A DNA stretch of 59,839 nt from Arcobacter sp. F2176 (GCF_004116465.1 NZ_PDJV01000015.1:1-59839), one strand, 5' to 3'. Counted from the first letter of the stretch, positions 1 to 9,887 are shown. Notes: generated by a model not told the origin, from the sequence alone. A program made the numbers and translations.

Positions 1-498
1 ATTTATACAGGTACATTTTCAAAATCTCTTTCTCCTGCTCTAAGAGTTAGTTATCTTGTGTTACCAACAATATTATTGCCACTATACAAAGAGAAATTTA
101 ATTTTCATTTCTCTGGTGTATCTATTGATACACAAAAAACGCTTGAATTATTTATTAAAGATGGTTATTGGGAAAAACACATAAGGAAAACTAGAATTTT
201 AAATAAAAAGAAACATAACATTATGAAAGAATCTTTACTCTTTTATTTAAAGGATAAGATTAAAATACTAAGAGAAGGAAGTGGATTATCAATAGTTATT
301 GTGCCTATTGTAAAAATAAATTGGGAAATACTTGAAAAAGAGGCAATAAACAAAAAAATAAAACTTTATTATATACATTCAGATTCTACTGCAACATTTA
401 AAGCTATATGTATGGGATTTGGGAGCTTCTTAGAAGAAGAGATTCCTTTTTCTGTGGAAATTTTTTCAAAAGTTTTTTTACTGGCTATATGTAAATAA
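1..498 (+). CDS. MocR/PdxR-type GntR-family aminotransferase-like regulator, C-terminal part (cut by window edge)
   Basis: The reading frame is open from base 1, so the 5' part lies outside the window; 165 residues and the stop are visible. The first codons read IYTGTFSKSLSPALRVSYLV. This is the PLP-lysine signature (K8 here) of the fold-type I aminotransferase domain of MocR/PdxR regulators, in which a GntR winged helix is fused to an aminotransferase-like domain. The rest fits the small C-terminal subdomain (a GLSIVI segment near residue 93). A GTG at 58 could look like a start but lies inside the conserved domain. The regulated gene cannot be seen. Confidence is good for the family, nil for the target. 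Confidence 0.75.
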   Translation: MYTGTFSKSLSPALRVSYLVLPTILLPLYKEKFNFHFSGVSIDTQKTLELFIKDGYWEKHIRKTRILNKKKHNIMKESLLFYLKDKIKILREGSGLSIVIVPIVKINWEILEKEAINKKIKLYYIHSDSTATFKAICMGFGSFLEEEIPFSVEIFSKVFLLAICK

Positions 499-1141
499 TA
501 TTTTAATAATTATAGACTAATTTTTCTTTTATAACTATAGATTAAAAATTTTGTTAATTTTTGCTAATTTTCCCTAACTAAAATATTAATAACCTAATCA
601 TCAATAGGTTTGGTTTAATATATTCCATAATAGTATGATTTATCAACAAGAAATAGAATACAAAATTTTGAATAATCTCTTTCTTAACCACTAGGTTTTG
701 AAACACGAAGTACTCAAGTAAGTTTTCCGTGTTCCATAAAGTGTTCAAAAAGTAAAAACTGCAAAGTTCCATAAACCTTAAGTGATTATGGAAGAAAAAA
801 GTGAACTTTTTAATTTACTCATAATTTATTATTTTGACAAGGACTATTCAAGGACTTTTGTATTTTATTTAAAACTTAAATTGAATTAGAAGTCTTATAT
901 TATGGTAGTTTAAAGGCAATAATAAACATCTAAGTACTGGGACACCTAATCCCATCGTTTACCTTTTATGTTAAATATTTATTTTTTAATTTAACCTCAT
1001 TATAAACGATAATGGCAAAGAAATAGATAAAATTTGTGTTATTCTATATTTTGTTCTTGAAAAGACAGATAAAACTGATTTACAAAGCATTATCTTTTAA
1101 ATGATATACTTGAGTTTTAAAAATAAAAAATAAGGAATATT
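499..1141. other. Gene-free AT-rich stretch with nested inverted repeats
   Basis: I find no convincing gene in these 643 bases. The only ORF is a 64-codon minus-strand frame without a recognisable domain or ribosome binding site. The stretch does hold nested inverted repeats at 954-1010. The outer arms are ATCGTTTA/TAAACGAT and the inner arms GTTAAAT/ATTTAAC. GTTCCATAAA also occurs twice, near 728 and 764. The promoter and ribosome binding site (AAGGAAT) of the next gene lie at its right end. Confidence 0.5.
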
Positions 1142-1828
1142 ATGAAAAAAACACTACTAATATTAGCATTTTGGGGATCATTTTTAAGTCTAAATGCAAC
1201 AACAATCTCATTAAATGAAAGTTTTACAAATACTGCAAAAACTACAAGCTACAAAATTAATGTTTCAGCAGAAAATCAAAGTCCAAGTTTTGATACTATA
1301 CAAAATAATATGGAATCAATATTAAAGAAAGTAAAAGATTTAAAAGAACATAAGAATTTAGAATGTAGTGGAGGCAAATACTCGATAAATCCAAATATTG
1401 TTTATATCAATAATAAAAAAGAAAATAAAGGGTATATTTCTAATATTAATTTTACTTGTACATATGATGATACTAAAAGTTTAAATGAATTCATAAATTA
1501 TTTGAATAAATCAAATATAAATAAAACATCAATAGGTACTTCTAATCCGATTCTTACAGAAGAAGAGATGTTAGTTTCATACAGAAAGTTAGAAAATCAA
1601 GCTTTTACTTTTGGAATTGATTATGCAAAAAATTTAGAAAAATTATTTTCTAATAAAACTTGTAGCATTAAAGATATTAATATTTCTAAAGATCAAAGAT
1701 ATACACCTGTACTTAGAAATACGCTTATGGAAGCTTCAGCTTTGAGTAAAACATCTAGTATTGCTAAACCTATTGATGATTCTTTAGAAGTTAAAATAAA
1801 TACAAACTATACTTTTCTTTGTAAATAA
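1142..1828 (+). CDS. Secreted SIMPL-domain (DUF541)-like protein
   Basis: The 228-residue product begins with a Sec signal peptide (MKKTLLILAFWGSFLSLNA, cleavage near residue 19), so it should be periplasmic or outer-membrane associated. The body resembles the SIMPL/DUF541 family: an early SYKINVSAENQ strand, a helix with spaced lysines, and a repeated beta-alpha arrangement. Cysteines near residues 75, 105, 182 and 227 could form disulfides. The function of this family is poorly defined. The start is supported by AAGGAATATT just upstream. The gene stands alone, followed by a strong terminator hairpin. The SIMPL assignment rests on pattern recognition only. Confidence 0.6.
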   Translation: MKKTLLILAFWGSFLSLNATTISLNESFTNTAKTTSYKINVSAENQSPSFDTIQNNMESILKKVKDLKEHKNLECSGGKYSINPNIVYINNKKENKGYISNINFTCTYDDTKSLNEFINYLNKSNINKTSIGTSNPILTEEEMLVSYRKLENQAFTFGIDYAKNLEKLFSNKTCSIKDINISKDQRYTPVLRNTLMEASALSKTSSIAKPIDDSLEVKINTNYTFLCK

Positions 1829-1855
1829 TAAAAGAGCGTTTAGCTCTTTTATTAT
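1826..1855 (+). terminator. Rho-independent terminator after the SIMPL-like gene
   Basis: The perfect inverted repeat TAATAAAAGAGC / GCTCTTTTATTA has a 5-base loop and overlaps the stop codon. The T-rich 3' arm supplies the U tract. Confidence 0.8.
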
Positions 1856-2004
1856 TAAATTACTACTTTATCTATTCACCTAAGGTTTAACAAGTTATTG
1901 CGAGTTATACTACTGAAATATATGCTTAAATTTTAAAAGAAATAAATTATGAAAAATACTGATCTAAAAAATACTACCTATAAAATTAATCAAAAAGAAA
2001 ACAA

Positions 2005-3627
2005 ATGAAAAACAATATATTTTCAGGTCTAACCGTTGGAATTATTGCATTGCCATTATCTATGGCATTAGCAATTGCAGTTGGTGTTCCACCACAAAAT
2101 GGTCTTTACACTGCTATTATCGCTGGTATATTAGCATCTATATTTGGTAGCAGTAAAATAAATATTTCAGGACCAACTGCTGCTTTTGTAGTCATCTTAA
2201 TTCCAATTGTACATGAATTTGGACTTGTTGGACTTTTATTGTGTGGATTAATGTCAGGATTTATTCTTGTTTTAATGGGATTATTTAAACTTGGGAACTT
2301 AATAGAACTAATTCCTTATCCTGTTACTGTTGGATTTACAACTGGTATTGCTGTAGTAATTGCTACTTTTCAAATAAAAGATTTTTTTGGTTTAAAGATT
2401 GAATCTTTTACTGGTCATTTCTATGAAAAAGTTTATACTTTAATCAAAGCCTTTCCTACATTTCAAATCAATGAATTAATTGTAGGAATAATAACTTTGG
2501 GCTTATTAATATTATGGCCAAAAGTAAAAACTAAAATACCAGCTCCTTTGATTGCTTTATCAATAGTTACAATAGGAGTTTATTTATTTAACTCAAATAA
2601 TCCAGATATTCAAATATCGACTATTTTTTCAACTTTTAGTTATCAAATAGGAGAAATAAAAGGAAACGGAATTCCCCCTATTCCTTTGCAGTTCAATATT
2701 CCTTGGGCTAATTATTCGATGGCTGATTTAAATTTAGATTTATTATATAAATTATTGCCACATAGTATTGCAATTGCCATATTAGGTGCTTTAGAATCGT
2801 TATTATGTGCTGTAATATCAGATGGAATGACAAACAATAGAACAAATCCAAATAAAGAGTTAATAGGACAAGGAATAGCAAATATTGTAGTTCCTTTTTT
2901 TGGAGGTATACCAGCAACTGCTGCAATTGCTAGAACTGTTGTAAATATCAAATCAGGTGGAACAGCAAAAATTTCTTCGATTATTCATTCTATATTTATT
3001 CTTTTTTCAATACTATTTTTTGCTTCATATTTATCATTTTTACCTATGGCTTCACTTTCTGCTTTACTCTTAGTTGTTGCTTGGAATATGTCAGAAGTCA
3101 AACACTTTATAAAAATAATAAAAGTAGCACCCAAACATGATGTTTATGTATTATTAGTATGTTTTTCTTTGACTGTACTTCTTGATATGCAAATTGCTGT
3201 TGCTGTGGGAATGGGACTTGCTTCTATTTTATTTATAAAAAGAACTATAGAATTATACTCTATTGAACTTATTAATAAAGAGCACTCTATTGTTCATGAA
3301 AATATTCCAAATGATATTGCTATTTATAATATCAATGGACCTATGTTTTTTGGTGCAGCACAAAATGCTCTTAAAATACTAATTTCTACAAAAGAAGACA
3401 TAAAAATTGTTATTTTAAATATGGAGCATGTAACAATGATAGATATGACTGCTCTTGTTGCAATAGAATCAATGATAGAGAACTTTGAAAGAAATGAAAA
3501 AGTTCTTATAATAACTGGCGTAAATAAGAGAATAATGAATAAATTAAATAAATTTGGGATTATTTTTGATTCAAAAAAATTAATTTTAAAACCTGATATT
3601 GATTCAGCACTAAAATTTTATAACTAA
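2005..3627 (+). CDS. SulP (SLC26)-family anion permease with STAS domain
   Basis: The 540-residue inner-membrane transporter has the SulP order. It starts with a short N-terminus and the GLTVGIIALPLSMALAIAVG helix, then the SGPTAAFVV loop and about 10-12 hydrophobic segments to residue ~410. It ends with a cytoplasmic STAS domain (about 425-540, with YNINGPMFFGAAQNAL and MIDMTALVAIESM). SulP proteins carry sulfate, bicarbonate or other anions; the substrate cannot be told from sequence, and no carbonic anhydrase is adjacent. The start ATG overlaps the stop of a 19-codon ORF (1949-2008) in an ATGA junction, and its own ribosome binding site is weak, so translational coupling is possible. Confidence 0.88.
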   Translation: MKNNIFSGLTVGIIALPLSMALAIAVGVPPQNGLYTAIIAGILASIFGSSKINISGPTAAFVVILIPIVHEFGLVGLLLCGLMSGFILVLMGLFKLGNLIELIPYPVTVGFTTGIAVVIATFQIKDFFGLKIESFTGHFYEKVYTLIKAFPTFQINELIVGIITLGLLILWPKVKTKIPAPLIALSIVTIGVYLFNSNNPDIQISTIFSTFSYQIGEIKGNGIPPIPLQFNIPWANYSMADLNLDLLYKLLPHSIAIAILGALESLLCAVISDGMTNNRTNPNKELIGQGIANIVVPFFGGIPATAAIARTVVNIKSGGTAKISSIIHSIFILFSILFFASYLSFLPMASLSALLLVVAWNMSEVKHFIKIIKVAPKHDVYVLLVCFSLTVLLDMQIAVAVGMGLASILFIKRTIELYSIELINKEHSIVHENIPNDIAIYNINGPMFFGAAQNALKILISTKEDIKIVILNMEHVTMIDMTALVAIESMIENFERNEKVLIITGVNKRIMNKLNKFGIIFDSKKLILKPDIDSALKFYN

Positions 3628-3707
3628 ATTATTATTTTTTAATAATCGAAAGTTTCTTTTTATTTCCTTTAGCTATAATTAAATAATTTATTTAATGTAG
3701 GAATCTT

Positions 3708-5651
3708 ATGAAATTTTTTGATAATGAAAAAAATATTTTAAATTTAATTAAATATGGAGCAATAATACCTGTAATAATATTCTCTTTTATTATTACATAC
3801 ATATTTATTGAACAAAAAAAACAAGATGTTAAAAAAGAAGTTGATATTTTAAAAACGAACTATTTAAATGAAAACAAAAAAATTGTTAGATATGAAGTAT
3901 TAAATATCATCTCTTTAATAAATGATGAAATAAGTAAATCAGAAGAAAATTTAAAAAAAACTATCAAAGAAAAAGTATATGAAGCATACAAAGTAGCAAA
4001 TATACTTTATACAGAAGAATCAAATGAGTTTTCAAACGAACAAACAAGATCAAAAAAACGCATACTAACTACTATAAAACATGCATTAACAGGAATGTCT
4101 TACAATAATAATAGAGGTTATTTTTTTATAGATGACATAAATGGTGTTAAGATATTACAACCCTTTAATAAAGAGTTTGAGGGAAAAAATATGCTTGATT
4201 ACGAAGATGCGAAAGGTTATAAATTTGTAAAAAAAATAACCCAAACAATTAAAAATAAAAATGAAGCCTTTGATAAGTACTATTGGTATAAACCAAATAA
4301 CAAAACTCACGCTTACGAAAAAATAAGTTTTTACAAATATTTTGAACCATATAATGTAGTTATTGGTACTGGTGAATATACCATGGACTTTCAAGAGAAG
4401 GTAAAGAAAAAAGTTTTAGAATGGATTACAAGATTTAGATACAACGAAAATGGATATATCTTTGTATATGATTTAAATGGTAATTGTCTGTCTGATATTA
4501 GAACAGAATGTATTGGTCAAAATAGGCTAAAAGTAAAAAATTCTAAAGGTGATTTTGTCGTAAAAGATATATTGAATTTTGCAAAGACTAATAAAGAAGG
4601 ATATTTAGATTATCTATCAACCTATAATGCAAACTATAAATCATCTGCAAAAATCTCTTATATAAAACTTTTTGAGAAGTGGAATTGGGTAATTGGAAAT
4701 GGTTTTTATTTAGATAGGTTAAATGAAGTAATAAAACAAAGAGAAATTGAACTTACGAAAAATAGTAAGCAAGTTATAAACAAGATACTAATTATTAGTA
4801 GTATTATGACACTTTTTTTAATAGCAATTTCTTTTTATGTATCAAATATCATTGCTACAAAATTTAAAGAATATAGAAAAAACTTAGACTTAGAAACAAA
4901 AAAAACAATTGAAAAAGAAATGCTATTAATTCAACAATCAAAAATGGCAATTATGGGAGAAATGATTGGAAATATTGCACATCAATGGAAACAGCCACTA
5001 AACTTAATAAGCATGTCAAATAGCCTTCTAAGGCTAAATAAAGAAGATGAAAGTCATAACTCTGAAGAAGAAATAAACGAAGCAATTGATAATATTGACA
5101 ATTCAGTTATTCACTTAACTACTACAATTGATGATTTTAGAAACTTTTTCAATCCAAGTAAAGAGAAAACATACTTTAATATAGAAACTATTTTTGAAAA
5201 AACATTAAAATTAATTAGTTCAGAATTTAAAACTAGTAATATTGAAATTATTAAAAATATAAAGGAAACATATCTAAGTGGCTATCAAAATGAACTTTTA
5301 CAAGTTTTTATAAATATTATAAAGAATGCAAAAGATGAATTTATAAAATCTCCACATAAAACTCAAAAGCAATATGTATTTATTGATGTTTTTGAAGACA
5401 ATACTTTTTTATATATTAAAATAAAAGACACTAATGGTGGGATTCCTAAGGATATTTTAAGTGATGTATTTAAACCATATTTTACGACTAAAAAAGACAT
5501 GGGTGGAACTGGTATTGGGCTTTATATGAGTAAACAAATCATTACAAATATGAATGGAGAAATCAATGCGACAAATGAAGAATTTCAATATAACAATGAA
5601 ACTTATGTAGGTGCTCAATTTTCTATAAAACTACCAAAAAATTGTAAATAA
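3708..5651 (+). CDS. Membrane sensor histidine kinase with periplasmic double-Cache domain
   Basis: The 647 residues comprise TM1 (about 13-31), a long periplasmic region, TM2 (about 358-378) and a kinase core. The periplasmic region holds two Cache_2-type repeats, with the related lines NNNRGYFFIDDINGV and NENGYIFVYDLNGN. The kinase has the H-box NIAHQWKQPL (His425), an N-box NIIKNAKDEF and a G-box GTGIGLYMSKQI. Cache modules bind small ligands such as organic acids or amino acids; the ligand is unknown. No response regulator is adjacent, so it is an orphan kinase. GTAGGAATCTT precedes the ATG. This H-box variant is common in Campylobacterota. Confidence 0.88.
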   Translation: MKFFDNEKNILNLIKYGAIIPVIIFSFIITYIFIEQKKQDVKKEVDILKTNYLNENKKIVRYEVLNIISLINDEISKSEENLKKTIKEKVYEAYKVANILYTEESNEFSNEQTRSKKRILTTIKHALTGMSYNNNRGYFFIDDINGVKILQPFNKEFEGKNMLDYEDAKGYKFVKKITQTIKNKNEAFDKYYWYKPNNKTHAYEKISFYKYFEPYNVVIGTGEYTMDFQEKVKKKVLEWITRFRYNENGYIFVYDLNGNCLSDIRTECIGQNRLKVKNSKGDFVVKDILNFAKTNKEGYLDYLSTYNANYKSSAKISYIKLFEKWNWVIGNGFYLDRLNEVIKQREIELTKNSKQVINKILIISSIMTLFLIAISFYVSNIIATKFKEYRKNLDLETKKTIEKEMLLIQQSKMAIMGEMIGNIAHQWKQPLNLISMSNSLLRLNKEDESHNSEEEINEAIDNIDNSVIHLTTTIDDFRNFFNPSKEKTYFNIETIFEKTLKLISSEFKTSNIEIIKNIKETYLSGYQNELLQVFINIIKNAKDEFIKSPHKTQKQYVFIDVFEDNTFLYIKIKDTNGGIPKDILSDVFKPYFTTKKDMGGTGIGLYMSKQIITNMNGEINATNEEFQYNNETYVGAQFSIKLPKNCK

Positions 5652-5733
5652 TTACATCCTATCTTAAAAAATAATTAAGTTATGTTTAAATAACTTATGT
5701 TATCTTTATAATAAAAAGATTAAAAGGAGTAGT

Positions 5734-6750
5734 ATGCAAATAAGCCACCAAGAAGTAATAGAGAAGAAGTATTTGTCAAAACTTTTTTTTAATAATAAAA
5801 ATGAACCAAGACATCTAGGTATTGAAATTGAGTACTCAAATCTTTCATTAGAAAAAAGTGCTGAGCTTGTGTCTGAATTATTTGGTGGAAATTTAGAAAA
5901 AATTACAAAATATGAACTTGAATTAAAAGATACTAAATATGGAAACTTTAAATTTGAACTAGATGCACAATTACTCCAAAAAATGCAAACTGATAATTTA
6001 TTTAATAAACTTAGTAACATAATAGGAAATATGTCCCATAGTATAGATGATATTGTAGATAAAACATCAAAGCGATTTGTACCTTTTGAAATAGCAACTC
6101 CTCCAATACCAATTAAAGACCTAAAAGAAGCTGATAGATTAATTGAAAGTCTTAGGTTAAATGGAGCATTAGGGACTACTCATTCACTTTATTATGCCTT
6201 TGGAGTTCATTTTAATATAGAGCCACCAAGTCAAAATATTGAAGATGTACTAAGACTTTTTAAATCATTTTTAATTATTCAAAAATGGATAGAACTACAA
6301 AGTGAAGTTGATATTGCAAGAAAAGTTTCACCTTATATAAATGATTTTCCAAAAGAGTATATTAAAAAAATTATTGATTTAGATTATAAACCAACAAAAG
6401 AAGAGTTTCTGCAAGATTACATAAAATATAATCCTACAAGAAATCGTATTTTAGATATGTTGCCACAATTAGCTTTTTGGAATGAAAAAGAAGTAAGAAA
6501 ACATCTTCCAAAAGAGAAAATAAATCCAAGACCTACATATCACTATCGATTACCAAATTCAAAAGTAAATCTATTTAGATGGAATCTTTCTCAAGAGTTT
6601 CAATTATGGGTAATAGTTGAAATCTTAGCAAACAATGAAAAAGTATTTACAAAAATGAGTAAAGAGTTTTTGATTCAACTTGATTCACCTTTATTTAATA
6701 AAAATGAATGGATAGAACAATGTCATGGTTACATAACAGACCTACTATAA
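5734..6750 (+). CDS. Amidoligase-family enzyme (glutamine synthetase-like fold)
   Basis: The 338 residues match the predicted Amidoligase_2 family, GS-like ATP-dependent enzymes thought to join amines to carboxylates. An early GIEIEYSNLS line supplies the acidic metal-binding residues, and further lines read VPFEIATPPIP and YAFGVHFNIEPPS. Near the C-terminus YHYRLPNSKVN adds basic residues. AAAAGGAGTAGT is a good ribosome binding site. The gene overlaps the following class I glutamine amidotransferase/peptidase C26 gene, a pairing known from comparative genomics of this family. The substrate is unknown; peptide modification or a gamma-glutamyl-type metabolite are the usual proposals. Confidence 0.8.
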   Translation: MQISHQEVIEKKYLSKLFFNNKNEPRHLGIEIEYSNLSLEKSAELVSELFGGNLEKITKYELELKDTKYGNFKFELDAQLLQKMQTDNLFNKLSNIIGNMSHSIDDIVDKTSKRFVPFEIATPPIPIKDLKEADRLIESLRLNGALGTTHSLYYAFGVHFNIEPPSQNIEDVLRLFKSFLIIQKWIELQSEVDIARKVSPYINDFPKEYIKKIIDLDYKPTKEEFLQDYIKYNPTRNRILDMLPQLAFWNEKEVRKHLPKEKINPRPTYHYRLPNSKVNLFRWNLSQEFQLWVIVEILANNEKVFTKMSKEFLIQLDSPLFNKNEWIEQCHGYITDLL

Positions 6751-7406
6751 TAGTTACAGGTCCTAAAAAAGGATTTGTATCTAGGTTCTTTATAATCTTT
6801 TCTCTTTTTTTATGTGGAGCTCGTACTAAAATAATCACTCCCAATAAACCCTATGATGATTTAGATATGGATGGATTACTCATAAGTGGAGGAAATGATT
6901 TATATAATGCTTTTATTGAAGATAAAACTTGCAAATTAGAAGATGTAATATCTTATAAAAGGGATGTTTTAGAGTATACACTTTTAAATAAAGCTGTAGA
7001 AAATAATAAACCAGTTTTTGGAATATGTAGAGGATATCAACTAATAAATATATTTTTTGGAGGAGAACTTTGCAAAGACATAAGAAGAGATGGATATGAT
7101 TACAAATATACTCCACTACCTTGGAAAACTATAAGTGTAACAAAAGGTGGTATTTTAGATACATGTTTAAAAACTTCAAATTTAAAGATAAATACATTAC
7201 ACCATCAAGCTGTACAAAAACTACCTGAATCTTTTAAATTAGAAGCAGTTGATAAATATAATATTATTCAATCAATATCAAAAAAAGATGAAAATAATTT
7301 AATATTTGGAGTACAATGGCATCCTGAATATCTTTTTTACAAAAAGCAACATTTAAAGATTTTTAAAATATTTGTGGATACTGTTAAATCTAAGTTAAAA
7401 GATTAA
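6720..7406 (+). CDS. Gamma-glutamyl-gamma-aminobutyrate hydrolase-like class I glutamine amidotransferase (peptidase C26)
   Basis: The 228-residue enzyme keeps the class I GATase triad: nucleophile Cys103 in GICRGYQLIN, and His201 and Glu203 in GVQWHPEY. It also has the LISGGNDL turn. I choose ATG 6720, inside the amidoligase gene (31-base overlap), because MSWLHNRPTIIVTGP leads straight into the first beta strand. ATG 6708 is possible but adds only four residues. It most likely works with the amidoligase, either hydrolysing gamma-glutamyl amide products or removing or recycling the conjugated group. Free glutaminase activity alone is less likely without a synthetase partner. Confidence 0.8.
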   Translation: MSWLHNRPTIIVTGPKKGFVSRFFIIFSLFLCGARTKIITPNKPYDDLDMDGLLISGGNDLYNAFIEDKTCKLEDVISYKRDVLEYTLLNKAVENNKPVFGICRGYQLINIFFGGELCKDIRRDGYDYKYTPLPWKTISVTKGGILDTCLKTSNLKINTLHHQAVQKLPESFKLEAVDKYNIIQSISKKDENNLIFGVQWHPEYLFYKKQHLKIFKIFVDTVKSKLKD

Positions 7407-7529
7407 TTGTTTTTTTGATACTATTCACATACTAATTAGGCATTCTATTATTTTCACCTAAACCATTAAAAACAACTACTGATCTTCTTGAAGATACAAT
7501 ATGCCTGAACTCTATTAAAGGCAATTATA

Positions 7530-8429
7530 ATGGAAAATTTTATACTTATTATTTTATGTATTGGATTAGGTTATTTATTTCAAATTCTTAAGGCATTCCC
7601 CGGAAATACTCCTGAGATTTTAAATAAATTTGTAATTTATATATCGATGCCAGCTATGATACTTCTTGAAATCCCTACAATGAATATATCACTTACAATG
7701 ATAATCCCAATAGTAATTGCATGGAGTGTTATGAGTATTACTGCTGTTATTACTTTTTATGTTTCAAGATGGCTTGAATTTACGAAAGAAGTTACAGGTG
7801 CTTTGATGTTAGTGACTGTTTTGGGTAATACTTCATTTTTAGGTATTCCTTTAATAAATGCTTATTATGGGCAAGAGGCTATGGCTTATTTACTTATTTA
7901 TGATCAACTTGGTACTTTCATATTTTTAATCAGTTATGCAACTTTTGTTTTAACTTTGTACTCAGGTAGTGGAAAAACTAATTTTAAAATTATTACTATC
8001 AAAGTTGTGACTTTCCCTCCTTTTCTTTCATTGATTGTTGGTCTTTTACTTATGGGAACAACTCTTTCACCTATGGTAATACACATATTAAAAATATTTT
8101 CAAATACAATTGTGCCCTTAGTTTTAGTAGCTGTTGGTTTACAATTACAATTTAAAATACCAGCCCATGATATTAAGCCATTTTTTGTTTCAAGTTTTAT
8201 AAAACTTATTATTGGTCCAGCAATTGCTTTTCTTATTTGTTTTATATTTGGTTGGAGTGGATTACCAGCAAAAGTTTCAATTATAGAAGCTGCAATGCCT
8301 GCTATGATAACAGCAGGTGCTATGGCATCTATGGCAGGATTAGCTCCAAGATTGTGTTCTGCAATTGTAGGATATGGTATCATCTTCTCTTTTGCTACCA
8401 CAGGAGCATTATATTTTATGATGCAATAA
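7530..8429 (+). CDS. AEC (auxin efflux carrier) family transporter
   Basis: The 299-residue protein is hydrophobic throughout, with about ten membrane segments. It shows AEC family hallmarks: an early LGYLFQILKAFP segment, a central TVLGNTSFLGIPLINAYYG line, and a second half ending in AAMPAMITAGAMASMAGL. The family exports or exchanges small carboxylates in bacteria; the substrate here is unknown. AAAGGCAATTATA precedes the start. The gene is separate from its neighbours by over 100 bases on each side, and no regulator is adjacent. Confidence 0.85.
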   Translation: MENFILIILCIGLGYLFQILKAFPGNTPEILNKFVIYISMPAMILLEIPTMNISLTMIIPIVIAWSVMSITAVITFYVSRWLEFTKEVTGALMLVTVLGNTSFLGIPLINAYYGQEAMAYLLIYDQLGTFIFLISYATFVLTLYSGSGKTNFKIITIKVVTFPPFLSLIVGLLLMGTTLSPMVIHILKIFSNTIVPLVLVAVGLQLQFKIPAHDIKPFFVSSFIKLIIGPAIAFLICFIFGWSGLPAKVSIIEAAMPAMITAGAMASMAGLAPRLCSAIVGYGIIFSFATTGALYFMMQ

Positions 8430-8531
8430 ATTGGATATTTAAAATAATATTAGGTTTTTATATTGATTTTCTTCGTTATAAAGAGTAAAGTTTTGTATGG
8501 TATATTTCAAAAAATATTATAAAGGATAAAA

Positions 8532-9041
8532 ATGTCAAAAATAGGAATATTAGTTGCAAGTGCAAGTAATAATAGAAAACTTGGTGATAAATTAAAAGAG
8601 TTAGCAACAATTGAAAATGTTGAAGCAGAAGTTATTAATTTAGTGGATTTAGACTTACCTCTATATAGTACTGTAGAAGAAGAAAGAAATGGAATTCCAG
8701 ATACTGCAAAAGAATTAGCAAATAAAATTTTATCTCTAAAAGCATTTATTATTGTTGCTCCTGAATATAATGGAGTTATGCCACCAGTTCTTAATAATGC
8801 AATGGCATGGACTTCAAGAGCAACTGAATCTTGGAGAGATGCTTTTAATGAAAAAATTGTAGGATTAGCAACACACAGTGGTGGTGGAGGACAAAAAGGT
8901 CTTCAAGCTATGAGAATACAATTTCAGCACTTAGGTGCAAATATTTTAGCAAGAGAACTATTAACAACTTATGAAAAACCTCTAAGTGAAGATAGTGCAA
9001 AAATTATGATTAAACAGTTAGTTAAACTTTCAAGAGACTAA
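8532..9041 (+). CDS. NADPH-dependent FMN reductase-family flavoprotein
   Basis: The 169 residues form a flavodoxin-like fold. The phosphate-binding loop is at GILVASASNNRKLGD, followed by PLYSTVEEE and the family line FIIVAPEYNGVMPPVLNNAMAW (residues about 77-97) that contacts FMN. It is cytosolic and should use NAD(P)H to reduce FMN, quinones or similar acceptors; the true substrate is not visible. AAAGGATAAAA is the ribosome binding site. A strong convergent terminator follows at once. Confidence 0.85.
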   Translation: MSKIGILVASASNNRKLGDKLKELATIENVEAEVINLVDLDLPLYSTVEEERNGIPDTAKELANKILSLKAFIIVAPEYNGVMPPVLNNAMAWTSRATESWRDAFNEKIVGLATHSGGGGQKGLQAMRIQFQHLGANILARELLTTYEKPLSEDSAKIMIKQLVKLSRD

Positions 9042-9076
9042 AAAAAGGCAAAGTTAAAATAACTTTGCCTTTTTTA
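9042..9076. terminator. Bidirectional terminator between FMN reductase and pstB
   Basis: The inverted repeat AAAAAAGGCAAAGTTA / TAACTTTGCCTTTTTT has a tiny loop. It sits between two convergent genes and offers a U tract on either strand. Confidence 0.85.
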
Positions 9077-9104
9077 ATAACAATAAAATAACTGTTATTT
9101 TTAA

Positions 9105-9887
9105 TTATCCAAATCTTCCAGTAATATAATCTTCAGTTTTTTTCTCTTTTGGATTTAAGAATATATTTGATGTTTCATCATATTCTATTAAATCTCCCAA
9201 ATACATAAAAGCAGTATATTCACTAATTCTACTTGCTTGTTGCATATTATGTGTAACAATTGCAATACTTACTTCATTTTTAAGTTCAACTATCAACTCT
9301 TCAATAGCAGCTGTCGATATTGGGTCTAGTGCAGATGTTGGTTCATCAAATAATAAAAGTTCAGGTTTTAAAGCAACCGCTCTTGCAATACACAATCTTT
9401 GCTGTTGTCCACCACTTAATCCCATGGCACTTTTATTCATACGATCTTTTACTTCACCATATAAAGCACTACCTTTTAAAGCCATTTCAACTCTATCTGA
9501 TAGTTCAGTTTTATTTTTAATTCCAGATATTCTTAAACCATAAGCAACATTATCAAAAATACTCATTGGAAAAGGTGTAGGTTTTTGAAATATCATACCT
9601 ACTCTTTGTCTTAAAGATATAAAACTATTCTCTTTTTTTAAATCAAGAATATTTTCCATTTTTTTCTTTTTTTGATTTAAAAGCATCAATTTACCAGAAT
9701 ATTCGTTTCCAGGATATAAATCATGAATTCTATTTAAAGATCTAAGTAGTGTAGATTTTCCACATCCACTAGGTCCAATTAAAGCTGTGATTGAATTTTT
9801 TTTAATTTTTAAGTTAATATCATTTAATGATTTAGTTTGTGCAGAGGCATATCTAAAACCAAAATTTTCTATACTCATAATTGACAT
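9105..9887 (-). CDS. pstB: Phosphate ABC transporter ATP-binding protein PstB
   Basis: The 260-residue ABC ATPase has Walker [17 protein letters not shown], the PstB-typical loop with NRIHDLYPG, a Q-loop [21 protein letters not shown], the signature [14 protein letters not shown] and Walker [15 protein letters not shown]. It powers high-affinity phosphate import from the inner face of the membrane. It is the last gene of pstS-pstC-pstA-pstB on this strand, five bases after pstA. No phoU follows before the terminator, which is a difference from the enterobacterial operon. Confidence 0.95.
   Translation of the reverse strand: MSIMSIENFGFRYASAQTKSLNDINLKIKKNSITALIGPSGCGKSTLLRSLNRIHDLYPGNEYSGKLMLLNQKKKKMENILDLKKENSFISLRQRVGMIFQKPTPFPMSIFDNVAYGLRISGIKNKTELSDRVEMALKGSALYGEVKDRMNKSAMGLSGGQQQRLCIARAVALKPELLLFDEPTSALDPISTAAIEELIVELKNEVSIAIVTHNMQQASRISEYTAFMYLGDLIEYDETSNIFLNPKEKKTEDYITGRFG

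Noticed and set aside
578-772. 64-codon minus-strand ORF in the first gap
   Set aside because: It has no ribosome binding site, no recognisable domain, and the composition of AT-rich non-coding DNA.
7934-8401. 155-codon minus-strand ORF opposite the AEC carrier
   Set aside because: The plus strand encodes an intact transporter; this frame is its shadow.
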